Origin: Microvirga aerophila
GTDB taxonomy: Bacteria > Pseudomonadota > Alphaproteobacteria > Rhizobiales > Beijerinckiaceae
Length of the DNA: 64,000 nt
Assembly: GCF_003332305.1 (NCBI RefSeq)
Contig: NZ_QOIO01000009.1
Coordinates: 82,052 to 146,051 of the forward strand
Reading direction: 5' to 3'
Shown: one piece after another, positions 26,591 to 37,790 of the stretch
Layout: each line of letters opens with the position of its first letter
How positions within the stretch are numbered: position 1 is the first letter of the stretch
Made by a program: the position numbers and the translations under genes
Notes under the pieces: model-generated
Told to the model about the DNA's origin: nothing
What the model saw: only the letters and a program-made list of their open reading frames with translations
Databases searched by the model: none

Positions 26591-27898
26591 TTGCTCGAAC
26601 TGGTCATCGCTCTTTTTCTCGTCGCCCTGAACGGCGTCTTCGCGCTTTCCGAGCTCGCCATCGTGTCAGCCCGCCGCCCCCGCCTCAAGGCCATGGCAGA
26701 GCAGGGCCGCTCCGGCGCCAACACCGCCCTCGCCCTCATGGAAGATTCGGGGCGCTTCCTGTCCACGGTCCAGATCGGCATCACTCTGGTGGGCATCCTG
26801 GCCGGCGCTTTCTCGGGCGCAGCCCTGGGCGACCGGCTCACCCAGATTTTCCTCGATCGGGGCATGCCCGAAGGGGCCGCCGAGCCGCTCGGCTACGGCT
26901 TGGTCATCGGCATCATCACCTATCTGTCGATCGTGATCGGCGAGCTGGTGCCCAAGCAGCTTGCCCTGCGCAATCCGGAAGGAATCGCCTGCGCGGTGGC
27001 TCCCCTGATGCGCGTGCTGTCGAAGGTGGCTGCCCCTGCGGTCTGGCTCCTCAACGCCTCCACGCGACTGATCTTCGGCCTGTTCGGCCCCGCTTCCGAC
27101 AGCGACACGACGGTGACCGAAGAGGAGATCAAGATGCTCGTCGTCGAGGCGGAAAGCGCAGGCGTGATCGAGGAGGAGGAGCGCCGCATGATCTCGGGCG
27201 TGCTTCGCCTGGGTGATCGGCCTGTGCGCGGTCTCATGACCCCTCGGACGGACGTGGACTGGATCGACCTCGCCGACGGCGAAGAGACGATCCGCACGCT
27301 CCTGATCGAGACACCCCATTCACGGCTCCCGGTGACCGAAGGCACCTCCGACAACGTGATCGGCGTCGTTCAGTCACGGGAGCTTCTGGCATCGCTCCTG
27401 ACAGGGCAGCCGCTGGATGTCCGCGCCCATCTTCAGCAGGCGCCCGTCATTCCGGATACCCTCTACGCCCTGGATGCGCTCGCGGTTCTGCGCGACTCCG
27501 CCGTGCCGGTGGCGCTGGTCCATGACGAGTACGGCCATTTCGAGGGAATCGTGACCCCGGCGGATGCGCTGGAAGCCATCGTCGGCGCCTTCCGGTCGGA
27601 CAGCGAGGCGCCCGAGCCCGACGCCACCCGTCGCGACGACGGCTCGTGGCTGCTTGCCGGCTCCATGCCGGTGGACGAGATGGCGGAAATCCTTTCCGTT
27701 ACCCTGCCGGAGAACCGTTCCTATCATACGGTTGGCGGCCTCGTGATCAGCGAGATTCAGCATCTGCCGAACACCGGCGAGCATGTAAACGCGCTCGGCT
27801 GGCGCTTCGAGGTGGTGGATCTGGACGGGCGGCGCATCGACAAGGTGCTGGCCATCCCGCTCAATCAGAGAGCAGGCGCGACCGTCGCTCCGACCTGA
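26591..27898 (+). CDS. CNNM/CorC-type membrane protein (DUF21, CBS pair, CorC_HlyC)
   Basis: A 435-residue protein of the group often labelled hemolysin-like. The DUF21 membrane domain is at about 1-190 (LELVIALFLVALNGVFALSELAIVSAR, conserved in its FALSELAIVSARR core). A pair of CBS domains is at about 210-340 (MTPRTDVDWIDL and HDEYGHFEGIVTPADALE). The C-terminal CorC/HlyC domain is at about 355-430. Relatives act in Mg or Co transport or tolerance. The start is a TTG with no ATG nearby, so the N-terminus is uncertain by a few codons. It is divergent from the glycine operon and shares the region with the riboswitch. Confidence 0.87.
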   Translation: MLELVIALFLVALNGVFALSELAIVSARRPRLKAMAEQGRSGANTALALMEDSGRFLSTVQIGITLVGILAGAFSGAALGDRLTQIFLDRGMPEGAAEPLGYGLVIGIITYLSIVIGELVPKQLALRNPEGIACAVAPLMRVLSKVAAPAVWLLNASTRLIFGLFGPASDSDTTVTEEEIKMLVVEAESAGVIEEEERRMISGVLRLGDRPVRGLMTPRTDVDWIDLADGEETIRTLLIETPHSRLPVTEGTSDNVIGVVQSRELLASLLTGQPLDVRAHLQQAPVIPDTLYALDALAVLRDSAVPVALVHDEYGHFEGIVTPADALEAIVGAFRSDSEAPEPDATRRDDGSWLLAGSMPVDEMAEILSVTLPENRSYHTVGGLVISEIQHLPNTGEHVNALGWRFEVVDLDGRRIDKVLAIPLNQRAGATVAPT

Positions 27899-27964
27899 AC
27901 GGCGCGAGCTCATCATGCGGCAAAAATGGGCCAGTTTCCTCGCGCCGCATGACGCGACGAAATT

Positions 27965-28546
27965 CTAGCCCCTGCGGCTGGCAGCCTTGCCGCCAAGGCC
28001 GACTTCGATCTCGAAGCTCGTGGCATCGTTGGGAGACACTACGATCCCTTCCTCGATGACTGAAAAGCTCGCTTGCGTCTGACCAGCCGGAATCGCCACG
28101 GAAACGCGGCGCGAGCGGTTGGCGATGACCGTCGATCCGCGCTTCACGACGATGTGGACCGGCACATCGTAGCGCCCCGCCGCTCCACCCGCGCCTAGGA
28201 GCGCGCGTCCTTCGACGCCGACCTTGACGACGGTCGTGCCGTCAGGCTGTCCAAGGCACTCACGGGCCAACTCTCCAAGGGCGATCTGGCTGCGCAGGCG
28301 GGTGGCGTCCCCAACGGCTCCGCCCGAATAAGCCTGAATGGCCGAGCCGCCTTCGCTCACCTTGATGGTCGGGCAATAGACGTCCTCTGTCTGCCGCGGC
28401 ATGGGGGGCGGCACGGTCGGCCCCGCAAAGAGCACCATGTTGCCCAGGGACGATCCGCCCTCGCCAGGCGCTCCGCAACCGGCCAAGGCCGTCAGCCCAA
28501 GCACCGCAACTGCAAAGCGGGCCTTAGCCCTAAACATACCGCTCAT
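27965..28546 (-). CDS. Putative lipoprotein of unknown function
   Basis: A 193-residue protein with a lipoprotein signal: basic start MSGMFRAKARFAVAVLG and lipobox LTALAGC (Cys near residue 23). The mature part is beta-rich, with VHIVVKRGSTVIANRSRRVSVAIPAG and a late FSVIEEGIVV segment. I do not recognise the family. The ATG at 28544-28546 is preceded by GGGGGAT at a good distance. An in-frame ATG ten codons earlier overlaps the ialB-like stop (TAATG), so coupling through that start is also possible. It is co-directional with the IalB gene and converges on the CNNM gene. Confidence 0.75.
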   Translation of the reverse strand: MSGMFRAKARFAVAVLGLTALAGCGAPGEGGSSLGNMVLFAGPTVPPPMPRQTEDVYCPTIKVSEGGSAIQAYSGGAVGDATRLRSQIALGELARECLGQPDGTTVVKVGVEGRALLGAGGAAGRYDVPVHIVVKRGSTVIANRSRRVSVAIPAGQTQASFSVIEEGIVVSPNDATSFEIEVGLGGKAASRRG

Positions 28547-28575
28547 GTCATCCCCCGCATTCTTAGGGCCCGCCA

Positions 28576-29088
28576 TTAGGGCAAGGCATCGTAGCCCGGT
28601 GCAAATCCGTTCAGGGACACGGGTATTCCGATCCCCTCCTCCGGCGTCTGGAAGACGATGAAGGTCGACGTCTTTCCGGTCTTCATCTGATTGATGAGAT
28701 TATCATCCATGACAACCTCCGCGACGCAACCCGTGGCGAGGCAGCGGACGAAGCCGGCGCGGCCGATATCCGTCTCGTCGATCTTGAGGCCAAGCCCTGA
28801 CGGCAGAAGGATCCCCAGGGGAGCGACCACGCGCAACAGGCGGCCTTTGCCGTCCGCGGTTTTCAACACAATAATCACCAGGGTGATGTTGGGCCGGTCC
28901 TCGGCCACCACGTTCTGGACGAGCGCGCATTGCTCGGCGGTGGCCCCGGCCGGGGTCTCGCAGCGCATCTGCCAGTCGTTGAAGGTGTTCTTGACCATGC
29001 CCTGGGCTTGGGCGCCGCCGGCGGCCGACATTGCCAATAGCCCCAGGAACGCGGCCGCTCCGTGGCGAACCCATCGTGACACGCTCAT
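28576..29088 (-). CDS. Invasion-associated locus B (IalB) family protein
   Basis: A 170-residue exported protein. The signal peptide is MSVSRWVRHGAAAFLGLLAM and beyond, with likely cleavage after AQAQ near residue 29. The mature domain has the IalB pattern: NDWQMRCETPAG, then EQCALVQNV, a hydrophobic strand LVIIVLK, and paired cysteines in VRCLATGCVAEVVMDD. IalB proteins are periplasmic and common in Hyphomicrobiales; the name comes from Bartonella, and no invasion role is implied here. The ATG at 29086-29088 was chosen for the signal peptide. The downstream lipoprotein gene overlaps or nearly abuts it. Confidence 0.87.
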   Translation of the reverse strand: MSVSRWVRHGAAAFLGLLAMSAAGGAQAQGMVKNTFNDWQMRCETPAGATAEQCALVQNVVAEDRPNITLVIIVLKTADGKGRLLRVVAPLGILLPSGLGLKIDETDIGRAGFVRCLATGCVAEVVMDDNLINQMKTGKTSTFIVFQTPEEGIGIPVSLNGFAPGYDALP

Positions 29089-29405
29089 AAGGCCCTCCGT
29101 CCTTGACCCGGCGCGTGGCCGAAACGCCATCACGCCATTCCTCATTTCAAGGCCCGTTCGGACCATGCCGGGGGCCGCGATGTCAAGCGAGAGGGTATCA
29201 GGCCGGAGCGGAAACAACGCTTTGGCGGTTATGACGCACAAATTGCGACGCTAGGACCGTTGCGCTCGGGCGCGTCCTGTGGTCATAGACGCAGATCAAA
29301 AGGTGATGGCGCAGGCTGGGCACCCCATTGCGCGCGCCCGCGCCTTCCTTTGGACGCTTTCCGTGGCCTTTGCGGCCGACTTATCTTAGGAGCTTTGGAA
29401 CACCG

Positions 29406-30263
29406 ATGCGGATCGAGACCTCAGGACTTCGATCGGCGACTGCCCTGTCACTGGCGGCGGTCGCATTTGTATTGGGCATAAGTGAGGCGTTTGCCGGCAC
29501 CGGTGCACCTACCCCTTGGGAAACTGGCATGCAGGGCATGGTGACGGATGTCGGACGCAGCGTGTCCAGCTTCCACACCTACCTGGTCTGGCTGATCACG
29601 GCGATCTGCCTTTTCGTGCTCGCCCTGATCGTCATCATCGTCGTGCGGTTCAACGAGAACCGTAACCCGACCCCCTCCCGGACCACGCACCATACGCTGC
29701 TCGAGGTCGCCTGGACGATCGTCCCGGTTTTGATCCTGGTGGCGATCTCGATCCCGTCCTTCCGCCTGCTGCGGATGCAGCTCATCACCCCGCCGGCCGA
29801 CATCGTCGTGAAGGTGACGGGCTATTCCTGGTACTGGGGCTATGAGTACCCGGCCGACCAGGGCGGCGGCTTCAAGTTCGACTCGAACATGGTCGAGCAG
29901 AAGGACCTCAAGCCCAACCAGCCGCGGTTGCTCACGGTCGACAACGAGATGGTCGTTCCCGTTGGCAAGACCGTGAAGGTTCAGGTCACCGCCGCGGATG
30001 TCCTGCACTCCTTCGCGATGCCGTCCTTCGGCATCAAGGTGGACGCCGTTCCGGGCCGCCTGAACGAGACCTGGTTCAACGCGGACCAGGAGGGCGTCTA
30101 TTACGGCCAGTGTTCAGAGCTCTGCGGCAACGGCCATCCGTACATGCCGATCACCGTTCGCGTCGTGAGCGAGCAGCAATACGCCGCCTGGCTGACGGAG
30201 GCGAAGCAGAAGTTCGCTTCGACCGACGGCTCGGCCCCGGTCAAGCTCGCCACCGCTCAGTAA
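29406..30263 (+). CDS. coxB: Cytochrome c oxidase subunit II
   Basis: A 285-residue aa3-type oxidase subunit II. A signal peptide (to about residue 31) precedes two membrane helices (about 50-75 and 95-118). The periplasmic CuA domain has the tryptophan-rich GYSWYWGYEYP electron-entry patch, and the CuA ligands are in YYGQCSELCGNGHPYM (near 236-250). It takes electrons from cytochrome c. The ATG at 29406 follows AGGAG at a longer than usual distance. It is the first gene of the oxidase cluster, 30 bp before coxA. Confidence 0.96.
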   Translation: MRIETSGLRSATALSLAAVAFVLGISEAFAGTGAPTPWETGMQGMVTDVGRSVSSFHTYLVWLITAICLFVLALIVIIVVRFNENRNPTPSRTTHHTLLEVAWTIVPVLILVAISIPSFRLLRMQLITPPADIVVKVTGYSWYWGYEYPADQGGGFKFDSNMVEQKDLKPNQPRLLTVDNEMVVPVGKTVKVQVTAADVLHSFAMPSFGIKVDAVPGRLNETWFNADQEGVYYGQCSELCGNGHPYMPITVRVVSEQQYAAWLTEAKQKFASTDGSAPVKLATAQ

Positions 30264-31913
<1,650 letters not shown>

Positions 31914-32040
31914 ATTTCAGAGCCGGGCGGCGTCATGCCGCCCGCTCCTCCCCCGAGGGCTTGCTGTCTAGCCCTCTGGCGAGGAGTAGGTTGTCGGAGG
32001 CTCCCGGGCCTGGCTCGGGCATTTCGCAAAGTTGATCCTT

Positions 32041-32997
32041 ATGACCAGTGCATCGAAAACCTTGACCGACAATTCCACAGACGGCTTCGTCACGGCCGGC
32101 CTCTCGCAGGGCGACGTTGCGGATTACTTTGCGCTCCTGAAGCCGCGGGTGATGTTCCTCGTGGTCTTTACGGCCCTTGTGGGCATGGTCGTGGTTCATC
32201 CCGACGTTCATCCCGTGGTGGCGTTCGCGTCGCTTCTCATGATCGCCGTCGGCGGCGGCGCGTCCGGCTGCCTGAACATGTGGTGGGACGCGGATATCGA
32301 CGCGATTATGACCCGCACCCGCAAGCGGCCGATCCCGGCCGGGAAGATCCAGCCCGGCGAGGCGCTGGCCTTTGGCCTTACCCTGTCGGCCGGCTCGGTC
32401 ATCGTGCTGGGCCTGGTGAGCAACTGGCTCGCGGCCAGCCTCCTCGCCTTCACGATCTTCTTCTACGTCGTCGTCTATTCCATGTGGCTGAAGCGCTCGA
32501 CGCCACAGAACATCGTCATCGGCGGCGCGGCGGGCGCTCTTCCGCCTATCGTGGCCCAAGCGGCGGTTGCCGGCCATGTGGGCTGGGAAAGCGTCATCCT
32601 CTTCGCCATCATCTTCATCTGGACGCCGCCTCATTTCTGGGCGCTGGCTCTCGTGAAGTCGGGCGACTACGAGCGCGCCGGCATTCCCATGATGCCGAAC
32701 GTGGCCGGCCCCGACTCCACCCGCTTCCAGATCCTGGCCTATACGATCCTCCTCGCGCCTCTCGGCCTTGCGCCCGTGGCTTACGGCTTCGGCGGCCTGG
32801 CCTATGCGATCATCGGCACGATCGGCGGTCTTGGCATGCTGGCGCTTGCGGTCCAGGTTTACCGCCTGCGGGAGGGCGAGCCCGCCATGCGGGTCGCCCA
32901 ACAGCTTTTCGGCTTCTCGATCCTGTATCTCTTCCTGCTCTTCGCCACCCTCCTGGCCGAGCATGGCTTCGGCTTCTTCCGGCCGGTCTTCGGGTGA
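32041..32997 (+). CDS. ctaB: Protoheme IX farnesyltransferase (heme o synthase)
   Basis: A 318-residue UbiA-type membrane prenyltransferase that makes heme o, the precursor of the heme a needed by CoxA. The first Asp motif is in [21 protein letters not shown] (seen as [11 protein letters not shown] near residue 86), with [16 protein letters not shown] [12 protein letters not shown] further on. Eight or nine helices follow the usual layout. The ATG at 32041 is chosen; an in-frame upstream ATT-type start is less likely. It is also named cyoE. The gap of 127 bp after coxA holds a GC hairpin (31925-31944) without a T-run. Confidence 0.95.
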   Translation: MTSASKTLTDNSTDGFVTAGLSQGDVADYFALLKPRVMFLVVFTALVGMVVVHPDVHPVVAFASLLMIAVGGGASGCLNMWWDADIDAIMTRTRKRPIPAGKIQPGEALAFGLTLSAGSVIVLGLVSNWLAASLLAFTIFFYVVVYSMWLKRSTPQNIVIGGAAGALPPIVAQAAVAGHVGWESVILFAIIFIWTPPHFWALALVKSGDYERAGIPMMPNVAGPDSTRFQILAYTILLAPLGLAPVAYGFGGLAYAIIGTIGGLGMLALAVQVYRLREGEPAMRVAQQLFGFSILYLFLLFATLLAEHGFGFFRPVFG

Positions 32998-33005
32998 TCT
33001 GATCC

Positions 33006-33161
33006 ATGGCGTTTCCCCCGTCCCGCCTGACCCCCGAAGAGCAGAAGCGCCGCCGGAAACGTTCGCTGGCTTTGGCGTTGACGCTCGGGGCGCTGGTTGT
33101 GCTGTTCTACCTGGTGACGATCGCCAAGATCGGACCGCAAATCCTGCAAAGACCGATGTGA
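33006..33161 (+). CDS. CoxF-like small membrane protein
   Basis: A 51-residue protein from the ATG at 33006 to TGA at 33159-33161. A basic, polar start (PSRLTPEEQKRRRKRS) precedes one membrane helix (LALALTLGALVVLFYLVTI). This is the form and position of the small CoxF protein seen between ctaB and ctaG in Hyphomicrobiales oxidase clusters. It is 8 bp after ctaB and 9 bp before ctaG, so it is translated in the same transcript. Its role, probably in oxidase assembly, is not proven. Confidence 0.82.
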   Translation: MAFPPSRLTPEEQKRRRKRSLALALTLGALVVLFYLVTIAKIGPQILQRPM

Positions 33162-33170
33162 GGCTCCGGT

Positions 33171-33764
33171 ATGGCTGAACCACGCGATCTTCAGCGCAAG
33201 ATGCAACGGACCGTCCTCGCCTGCGTCGGCATCGTCGCCGGCATGGGCGGCCTCGCCTATGCGTCCGTGCCGCTCTATGACCTCTTCTGCAAGGTGACGG
33301 GCTTCGCCGGCACCCCGATCGTGCGCGAAGGCAATGCGGCGAACGTGATGGATCGGACGATCTCGGTCCGCTTCGACGCCAACGTGTCGCCTGGACTGAG
33401 ATGGACTTTCCAGCCCGAGACGCCGGAGGTCAAGGTCAAGCTCGGCGAGACCACGACAGTCCTGTACAAGGTCACCAATACCGACACCAAGCCCAGCACG
33501 GCCATCGCCACCTACAACGTCCAGCCGGATCTCGCCGGAACCTATTTCTCCAAGCTGGAATGCTTCTGCTTCACGGAACAGACGCTTCAGCCGGGTGAAA
33601 CGGTGGAATCGGCCGTGGTCTTCTACATCGATCCGCGCCTGGTGAAGGACGGCGACGTGAAGGACCTCAGCTCCATCACGCTCTCCTACACCTACTTCCC
33701 GTCCAAGGGCGGGCAACCGGTTGCGGAGGCTGCGGCGCCGGCAACCAAACCCATTGTTCAATAA
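33171..33764 (+). CDS. ctaG: Cytochrome c oxidase assembly protein CtaG/Cox11
   Basis: A 197-residue Cox11 protein that delivers copper to the CuB site of CoxA. One N-terminal membrane helix (about 15-33) and then [20 protein letters not shown] anchor it, with the immunoglobulin-like domain outside. The copper ligands are in [15 protein letters not shown] (CFC motif near residue 126), and MPVVFFIDPRL-like [10 protein letters not shown] follows. The last 15 residues are a polar tail. It lies between coxF-like and coxC genes. Confidence 0.96.
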   Translation: MAEPRDLQRKMQRTVLACVGIVAGMGGLAYASVPLYDLFCKVTGFAGTPIVREGNAANVMDRTISVRFDANVSPGLRWTFQPETPEVKVKLGETTTVLYKVTNTDTKPSTAIATYNVQPDLAGTYFSKLECFCFTEQTLQPGETVESAVVFYIDPRLVKDGDVKDLSSITLSYTYFPSKGGQPVAEAAAPATKPIVQ

Positions 33765-33831
33765 TAGACGTGACAAGCTCAACAGAAACGTCTTAAAGCG
33801 ACCACACCTTCGAGGCACGGAGACGACACTA

Positions 33832-34692
33832 ATGGCCGAGGCCCACGCCAAGAACCACGACTACCACATCATCGACCCAAGCCCGTGGCCGCTCATCGGG
33901 TCGATCAGCGCCTTCATGATGGCGTCAGGCTTCGTCACCTGGTGGAAGGACATCCCCCTCGCCGGCATGCATATCGGCGCCTTCATCTTCGGCGCGGGCA
34001 TCATCGGCGTGATCTACACCATGATCAGCTGGTGGACCGATGTGGTCCGCGAGGCCAATACGGGCTCCCACACCCGGGTGGTCCAGTTGCACCACCGCTA
34101 TGGCATGATCATGTTCATCGCCTCCGAGGTGATGTTCTTCGTGGCGTGGTTCTGGGCCTATTTCGACGCCGCGCTCTACCCGAACGACCCGATGCAGTAC
34201 GCCCGCGTCGAGACCCTCGGCGGCGTGTGGCCGCCCAAGGGCATCGAGACCTTCGACCCCTGGCACCTGCCCCTGCTCAACACCCTGATCCTGCTCACCT
34301 CCGGCACCACGGTGACCTGGGCGCACCATGCGCTCCTGGAGAACGACCGCAAGGGCCTCAAGATGGGCCTGTGGCTGACGATCGCGCTCGGTGTCGTTTT
34401 CTCGTTCGTTCAGGCCTACGAGTACAGCCACGCCGCTTTCGGCTTCAAGGGCAACATCTACGGCGCCACGTTCTTCATGGCGACGGGCTTCCACGGCGCC
34501 CACGTGATCATCGGCACGATCTTCCTGGCCGTCTGCCTTCTGCGCGTCTACCGCGGCGACTTCACGCCCAAGCAGCACCTCGGCTTCGAGTTCGCCGCCT
34601 GGTACTGGCACTTCGTCGACGTGGTCTGGCTCTTCCTCTTCGCGTCGATCTACGTGTGGGGCTTTGGCGGCGGCGGTGCGGGCGGCCATTAA
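33832..34692 (+). CDS. coxC: Cytochrome c oxidase subunit III
   Basis: A 286-residue subunit III with seven membrane helices, part of the oxidase core. [18 protein letters not shown] near the start is typical. The conserved Glu and His positions are visible in [18 protein letters not shown] and [15 protein letters not shown], and the end is [14 protein letters not shown]. The ATG at 33832 was taken as start because homologues begin with [12 protein letters not shown]. A strong terminator follows 30 bp after the stop, so DUF983 and surf1 may form a separate or partly read-through unit. Confidence 0.96.
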   Translation: MAEAHAKNHDYHIIDPSPWPLIGSISAFMMASGFVTWWKDIPLAGMHIGAFIFGAGIIGVIYTMISWWTDVVREANTGSHTRVVQLHHRYGMIMFIASEVMFFVAWFWAYFDAALYPNDPMQYARVETLGGVWPPKGIETFDPWHLPLLNTLILLTSGTTVTWAHHALLENDRKGLKMGLWLTIALGVVFSFVQAYEYSHAAFGFKGNIYGATFFMATGFHGAHVIIGTIFLAVCLLRVYRGDFTPKQHLGFEFAAWYWHFVDVVWLFLFASIYVWGFGGGGAGGH

Positions 34693-34722
34693 CGCCACGC
34701 TCAACCAAGCAAAACGCAACGG

Positions 34723-34750
34723 GGGCGGCTTCAGGCCGCCCTTCGTTTTT
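34723..34750 (+). terminator. Rho-independent terminator after coxC
   Basis: GGGCGGC (34723-34729), loop TTCAG, GCCGCCC (34735-34741), then TTCGTTTTT. It is a good intrinsic terminator for the cox transcript, 30 bp past the coxC stop. Confidence 0.8.
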
Positions 34751-34812
34751 GGCACTACAATCCCCATCTCGTCGGCAGAGCCACTTCCAGCGGACATTCA
34801 GGAGAATCCATC

Positions 34813-35181
34813 TTGGCCCAAGATCTGCAGGCTCCCCCTCCGATCATCGCTGGCCTCAAGGGCTGCTGTCCGCGCTGCGGCAAAGGGCACATGTTCCAAG
34901 GCTTCCTGGCGATACGCCCGAAATGCGAGGTCTGCGGCCTTGATCTCGCCTTCGCGGATTCCGGGGACGGCCCGGCCTTCTTCGTGATGTCCATCGTGGG
35001 CATCGTGGTGGTGGCTCTCGCCTTGTGGGCTGAGTTCGCTTATGCGCCGCCAATCTGGCTTCATCTTGTGATGTGGTCTGCCTTGAGCGTCATTTTGAGC
35101 CTTGTCCTGGTTCGACCCTCGAAGGGCATCCTGGTGGCGCTGCAATATCACCACAAGGCCGAGGAAGGACGCTTCCAGTAG
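34813..35181 (+). CDS. DUF983 family membrane protein
   Basis: A 122-residue protein. A zinc-ribbon-like start has two cysteine pairs, CCPRCGKG (near 18) and PKCEVCGLD (near 36). It is followed by two membrane helices (FFVMSIVGIVVVALALWAEF and the next WLHLVMWSALSVILSLVLV). DUF983 is found in alphaproteobacterial oxidase clusters beside surf1; its role is unknown, perhaps in assembly. The start is a TTG with AGGAGA upstream. Its stop overlaps the surf1 GTG by one base (TAGTG). Confidence 0.88.
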   Translation: MAQDLQAPPPIIAGLKGCCPRCGKGHMFQGFLAIRPKCEVCGLDLAFADSGDGPAFFVMSIVGIVVVALALWAEFAYAPPIWLHLVMWSALSVILSLVLVRPSKGILVALQYHHKAEEGRFQ

Positions 35182-35942
35182 TGACCCGCTCTGCCAGCCT
35201 GCAAACCGGGCGCTCGCTTGTTTTTCCCAGTCTGGCGGCGCTTGTGGCGTTCGCAATCCTGATCGGGCTGGGCACTTGGCAGCTCCAGCGCAAGGCCTGG
35301 AAGGACGGCCTGCTCGCCCAGATCCAGGCCCGCGCTCATGGGGAGCCGGGAGACATCGTACCTCCATCCGGCTGGACCGCCTGGCGCGCCAGCGAGGACG
35401 AGTTCCGCCGCGTCCAGGTGACCGGTGCGTTCCTGCACCCGTTCGAGACCCCCGTTTACGGCCTCGCCCCTGGCCAGCGCGGAGCTCCCGCTCAGGGCTA
35501 TTACCTGATGACGCCCCTGCGGCTTGCCGACGGCGCGACCGTTATGGTCAATCGCGGCTTCGTGCCGATGGAGCTGCGCGATCCGGCGGCCCGTCCGGAA
35601 AGCCAGCCCGCCGGAGAGGTGACCGTCACGGGCCTCGTCCGCGCCCCGGAAGAGCGCAACGCCTTCACGCCCGCCGACGATCCGGCCCGCAACACCTGGT
35701 TCGCCCGCGATCCGCAGGCCATCGCCAATGCGCGCAACCTGGACCGTGTAGCGCCCTTCTACGTCGAGGCGGACGCAACCCCCAATCCCGGCGGCTGGCC
35801 GAAGGGTGGCCAGACAAGGCTCGACCTGCCCAACAACCATCTCCAGTATGCCGTCACTTGGTATGGTATCGCCCTCACGCTGGTGGGTGTCTTCGCGGCC
35901 TTCGCCTGGCGTCGGATCAAGCCCGTGGCTCAGCCGAGCTGA
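35181..35942 (+). CDS. SURF1 family oxidase assembly protein
   Basis: A 253-residue SURF1/Shy1 protein that helps insert heme a into cytochrome c oxidase. It has one membrane helix near each end (LVFPSLAALVAFAILIGLG at about 12-30 and TWYGIALTLVGVFAAFAW at about 225-242). GTWQLQRKAWKDGLL and a central RVQVTGAFLH...VNRGFVP region lie between. The GTG at 35181 is coupled to the DUF983 stop. The last 13 bases overlap the convergent small membrane protein gene. Confidence 0.93.
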   Translation: MTRSASLQTGRSLVFPSLAALVAFAILIGLGTWQLQRKAWKDGLLAQIQARAHGEPGDIVPPSGWTAWRASEDEFRRVQVTGAFLHPFETPVYGLAPGQRGAPAQGYYLMTPLRLADGATVMVNRGFVPMELRDPAARPESQPAGEVTVTGLVRAPEERNAFTPADDPARNTWFARDPQAIANARNLDRVAPFYVEADATPNPGGWPKGGQTRLDLPNNHLQYAVTWYGIALTLVGVFAAFAWRRIKPVAQPS

Positions 35943-36286
35943 AACAGCACGAAGAAGCCGAAGCCCAGGATGATCAGCCCCGCGCTGACAACCTTCGCCA
36001 CGAACAGCCACTTCAGGAGCGTGACGGATTCGGCGTGGCGCTCCGCACGCTCGGCCCGGGTCATGTTCTCCCGCGCCTTCATTTGATCGGCATAGAGCGA
36101 CGTGGTCATGACGTTGCTGACTGCGCCATCCTTCTCCAGCTCGATGCGCAGGGCCATGACTCCGATGATCAGGCCCACCACGCCGAGCCCGAGGAATCCG
36201 GCTAGGAGAAAAGCCCCGAAAGCGATCCCGGCCAGCGCGGCTACCAGGATCGGCAGCAGAAACCAATCGACTCGGGTCATGCGCAT
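35930..36286 (-). CDS. Small hypothetical membrane protein
   Basis: A 118-residue protein with three likely membrane segments: a double hydrophobic stretch at about 9-44 (FLLPILVAALAGIAFGAFLL then LGVVGLIIGVMAL) and one at the C-terminus (VSAGLIILGFGFFVLFQLG). The charged loop KARENMTRAERAERHAE lies between. I do not recognise a family. It is antisense to and overlaps the last 13 bases of surf1, and is divergent from thrC. Such proteins recur beside surf1-thrC in related genomes, but no role is known to me. Confidence 0.65.
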   Translation of the reverse strand: MRMTRVDWFLLPILVAALAGIAFGAFLLAGFLGLGVVGLIIGVMALRIELEKDGAVSNVMTTSLYADQMKARENMTRAERAERHAESVTLLKWLFVAKVVSAGLIILGFGFFVLFQLG

Positions 36287-36374
36287 TGGGGCGTTCCCTT
36301 TGCCTGCGGCCCGAATGCGGCTTGCCGTATTGGGCTGTGGCTCCTAATGTCCGCCCAAATCCAGGAGATTGAAA

Positions 36375-37790
36375 GTGCTGCATGTCTCGACCCGGGGGGA
36401 AGCCCCCGAGCTTGGCTTTTCCGATGCCCTTCTGGCCGGTCTCGCGCGGGACGGCGGCCTCTACATGCCGAAGGCCTGGCCAGCGCTGACGCCTGACACC
36501 ATCCAGGGCTTTTCCGGGAAATCCTACGCCGAGGTCGCAAAGGCCGTGCTGGGGCCTCTGGTGGACGGCGATATTCCCGAGGCCGATCTCAGCCGTATGA
36601 TCGACGGCGCTTATGCCACCTTCCGACACCCGGCCGTCTGCCCCCTGAACCAGCTTGGCGACAATCTCTTCGTTCTCGAGCTCTTCCATGGCCCGACGCT
36701 GGCCTTCAAGGATGTGGCGATGCAGCTGCTCGGGCGGCTGATGGATCACGTGCTCAAAGCCCGCGGCGCCCGCGCCACCATCGTGGGCGCCACCTCCGGC
36801 GATACGGGAAGCGCCGCCGTCGAGGCCTTCAAGGGCCTCGATCAGGTCGACATTTTCATCCTCTACCCGCATGGCCGCGTCTCGGACGTGCAGCGCCGGC
36901 AGATGACCACGGTCGCCTCGCCCAACGTCCACGCCCTTGCGGTGGAAGGCACGTTCGACGACTGCCAGTCCATGGTGAAGGGGATGTTCAATCATGCCCG
37001 CTTCCGCGACGAGCTCCAGCTCTCCGGCGTCAACTCCATCAACTGGGCCCGGGTGGCCGCGCAGGCGGTCTATTACTTCACGGCGGCCGCGAGCCTCGGC
37101 TCGCCCCATCGTCCGGTGTCGTTTGCGGTGCCGACGGGCAATTTTGGCGACATCCTGGCTGGCTGGGTCGCCAAGCGGATTGGCCTTCCCATCGAGCAGC
37201 TGATGATCGGCACGAACGCCAACGATATCCTGGCGCGCACGCTCAGCTCCGGCGCCTATGAGATCAAAGGCGTGCAGCCGACCGCCTCGCCGTCCATGGA
37301 TATCCAGATCTCGTCCAACTTCGAGCGGCTGCTCTTCGAGGCCTATGGCCGCGACGCCGGAGCGATCCGCCGTCTCATGGCGAGCCTCACCCAGGCCCAG
37401 GCCTTCCTGGTCGATGCGGAACCCCTCGGCCGCATCCGGGAAGAGTTTTCGGCAACGGCCGTGGACGAGGCCAATGTAGCGGCCGAGATGGCCGAGACCT
37501 ATCAGGCCACCGGCTACGTGCTCGATCCGCACACCGCCGTCGGCACCCGGGCCGCCCGGGCGCTCTTGAAGGCGAGGCCGGAGACGCCTGTAGTTGCTCT
37601 CTCGACCGCTCATCCGGCCAAGTTCCCCGACGCGGTCGAGCGGGCGACAGGAGTGAGGCCAACGCTTCCGCCCCACATGGCGGACATCATGGGACGCCAG
37701 GAGGGCTTCACCGTGCTCCCCAACGACCAGAGCGCGGTGGAGCGGTTCATCCGCGAACGGGCCCGCGCGGTCAGAGGCGTCGCCGCATGA
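36375..37790 (+). CDS. thrC: Threonine synthase
   Basis: A 471-residue PLP enzyme that converts O-phosphohomoserine to threonine. STRGEAPELGFSDALLAGLARDGGLY at the start is typical. The PLP lysine is in FHGPTLAFKDVAMQ (near residue 112), and the phosphate-binding loop is GATSGDTGSAA. The GTG at 36375 has AGGAG 8 bp upstream; a TTG two codons earlier is too close to that site. The next gene, an M16 peptidase, overlaps its stop by 4 bases (ATGA). The partner homoserine kinase gene is at 44.7 kb on the other strand. Confidence 0.95.
   Translation: MLHVSTRGEAPELGFSDALLAGLARDGGLYMPKAWPALTPDTIQGFSGKSYAEVAKAVLGPLVDGDIPEADLSRMIDGAYATFRHPAVCPLNQLGDNLFVLELFHGPTLAFKDVAMQLLGRLMDHVLKARGARATIVGATSGDTGSAAVEAFKGLDQVDIFILYPHGRVSDVQRRQMTTVASPNVHALAVEGTFDDCQSMVKGMFNHARFRDELQLSGVNSINWARVAAQAVYYFTAAASLGSPHRPVSFAVPTGNFGDILAGWVAKRIGLPIEQLMIGTNANDILARTLSSGAYEIKGVQPTASPSMDIQISSNFERLLFEAYGRDAGAIRRLMASLTQAQAFLVDAEPLGRIREEFSATAVDEANVAAEMAETYQATGYVLDPHTAVGTRAARALLKARPETPVVALSTAHPAKFPDAVERATGVRPTLPPHMADIMGRQEGFTVLPNDQSAVERFIRERARAVRGVAA

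Noticed and set aside
31925..31944. Hairpin after coxA as a terminator
   Set aside because: The stem is good but no T-run follows, and ctaB continues on the same strand.
35148..37676. An 842-codon antisense frame over surf1, the small membrane gene and thrC
   Set aside because: It covers three better genes and has low-complexity composition typical of the antisense frame in GC-rich DNA.
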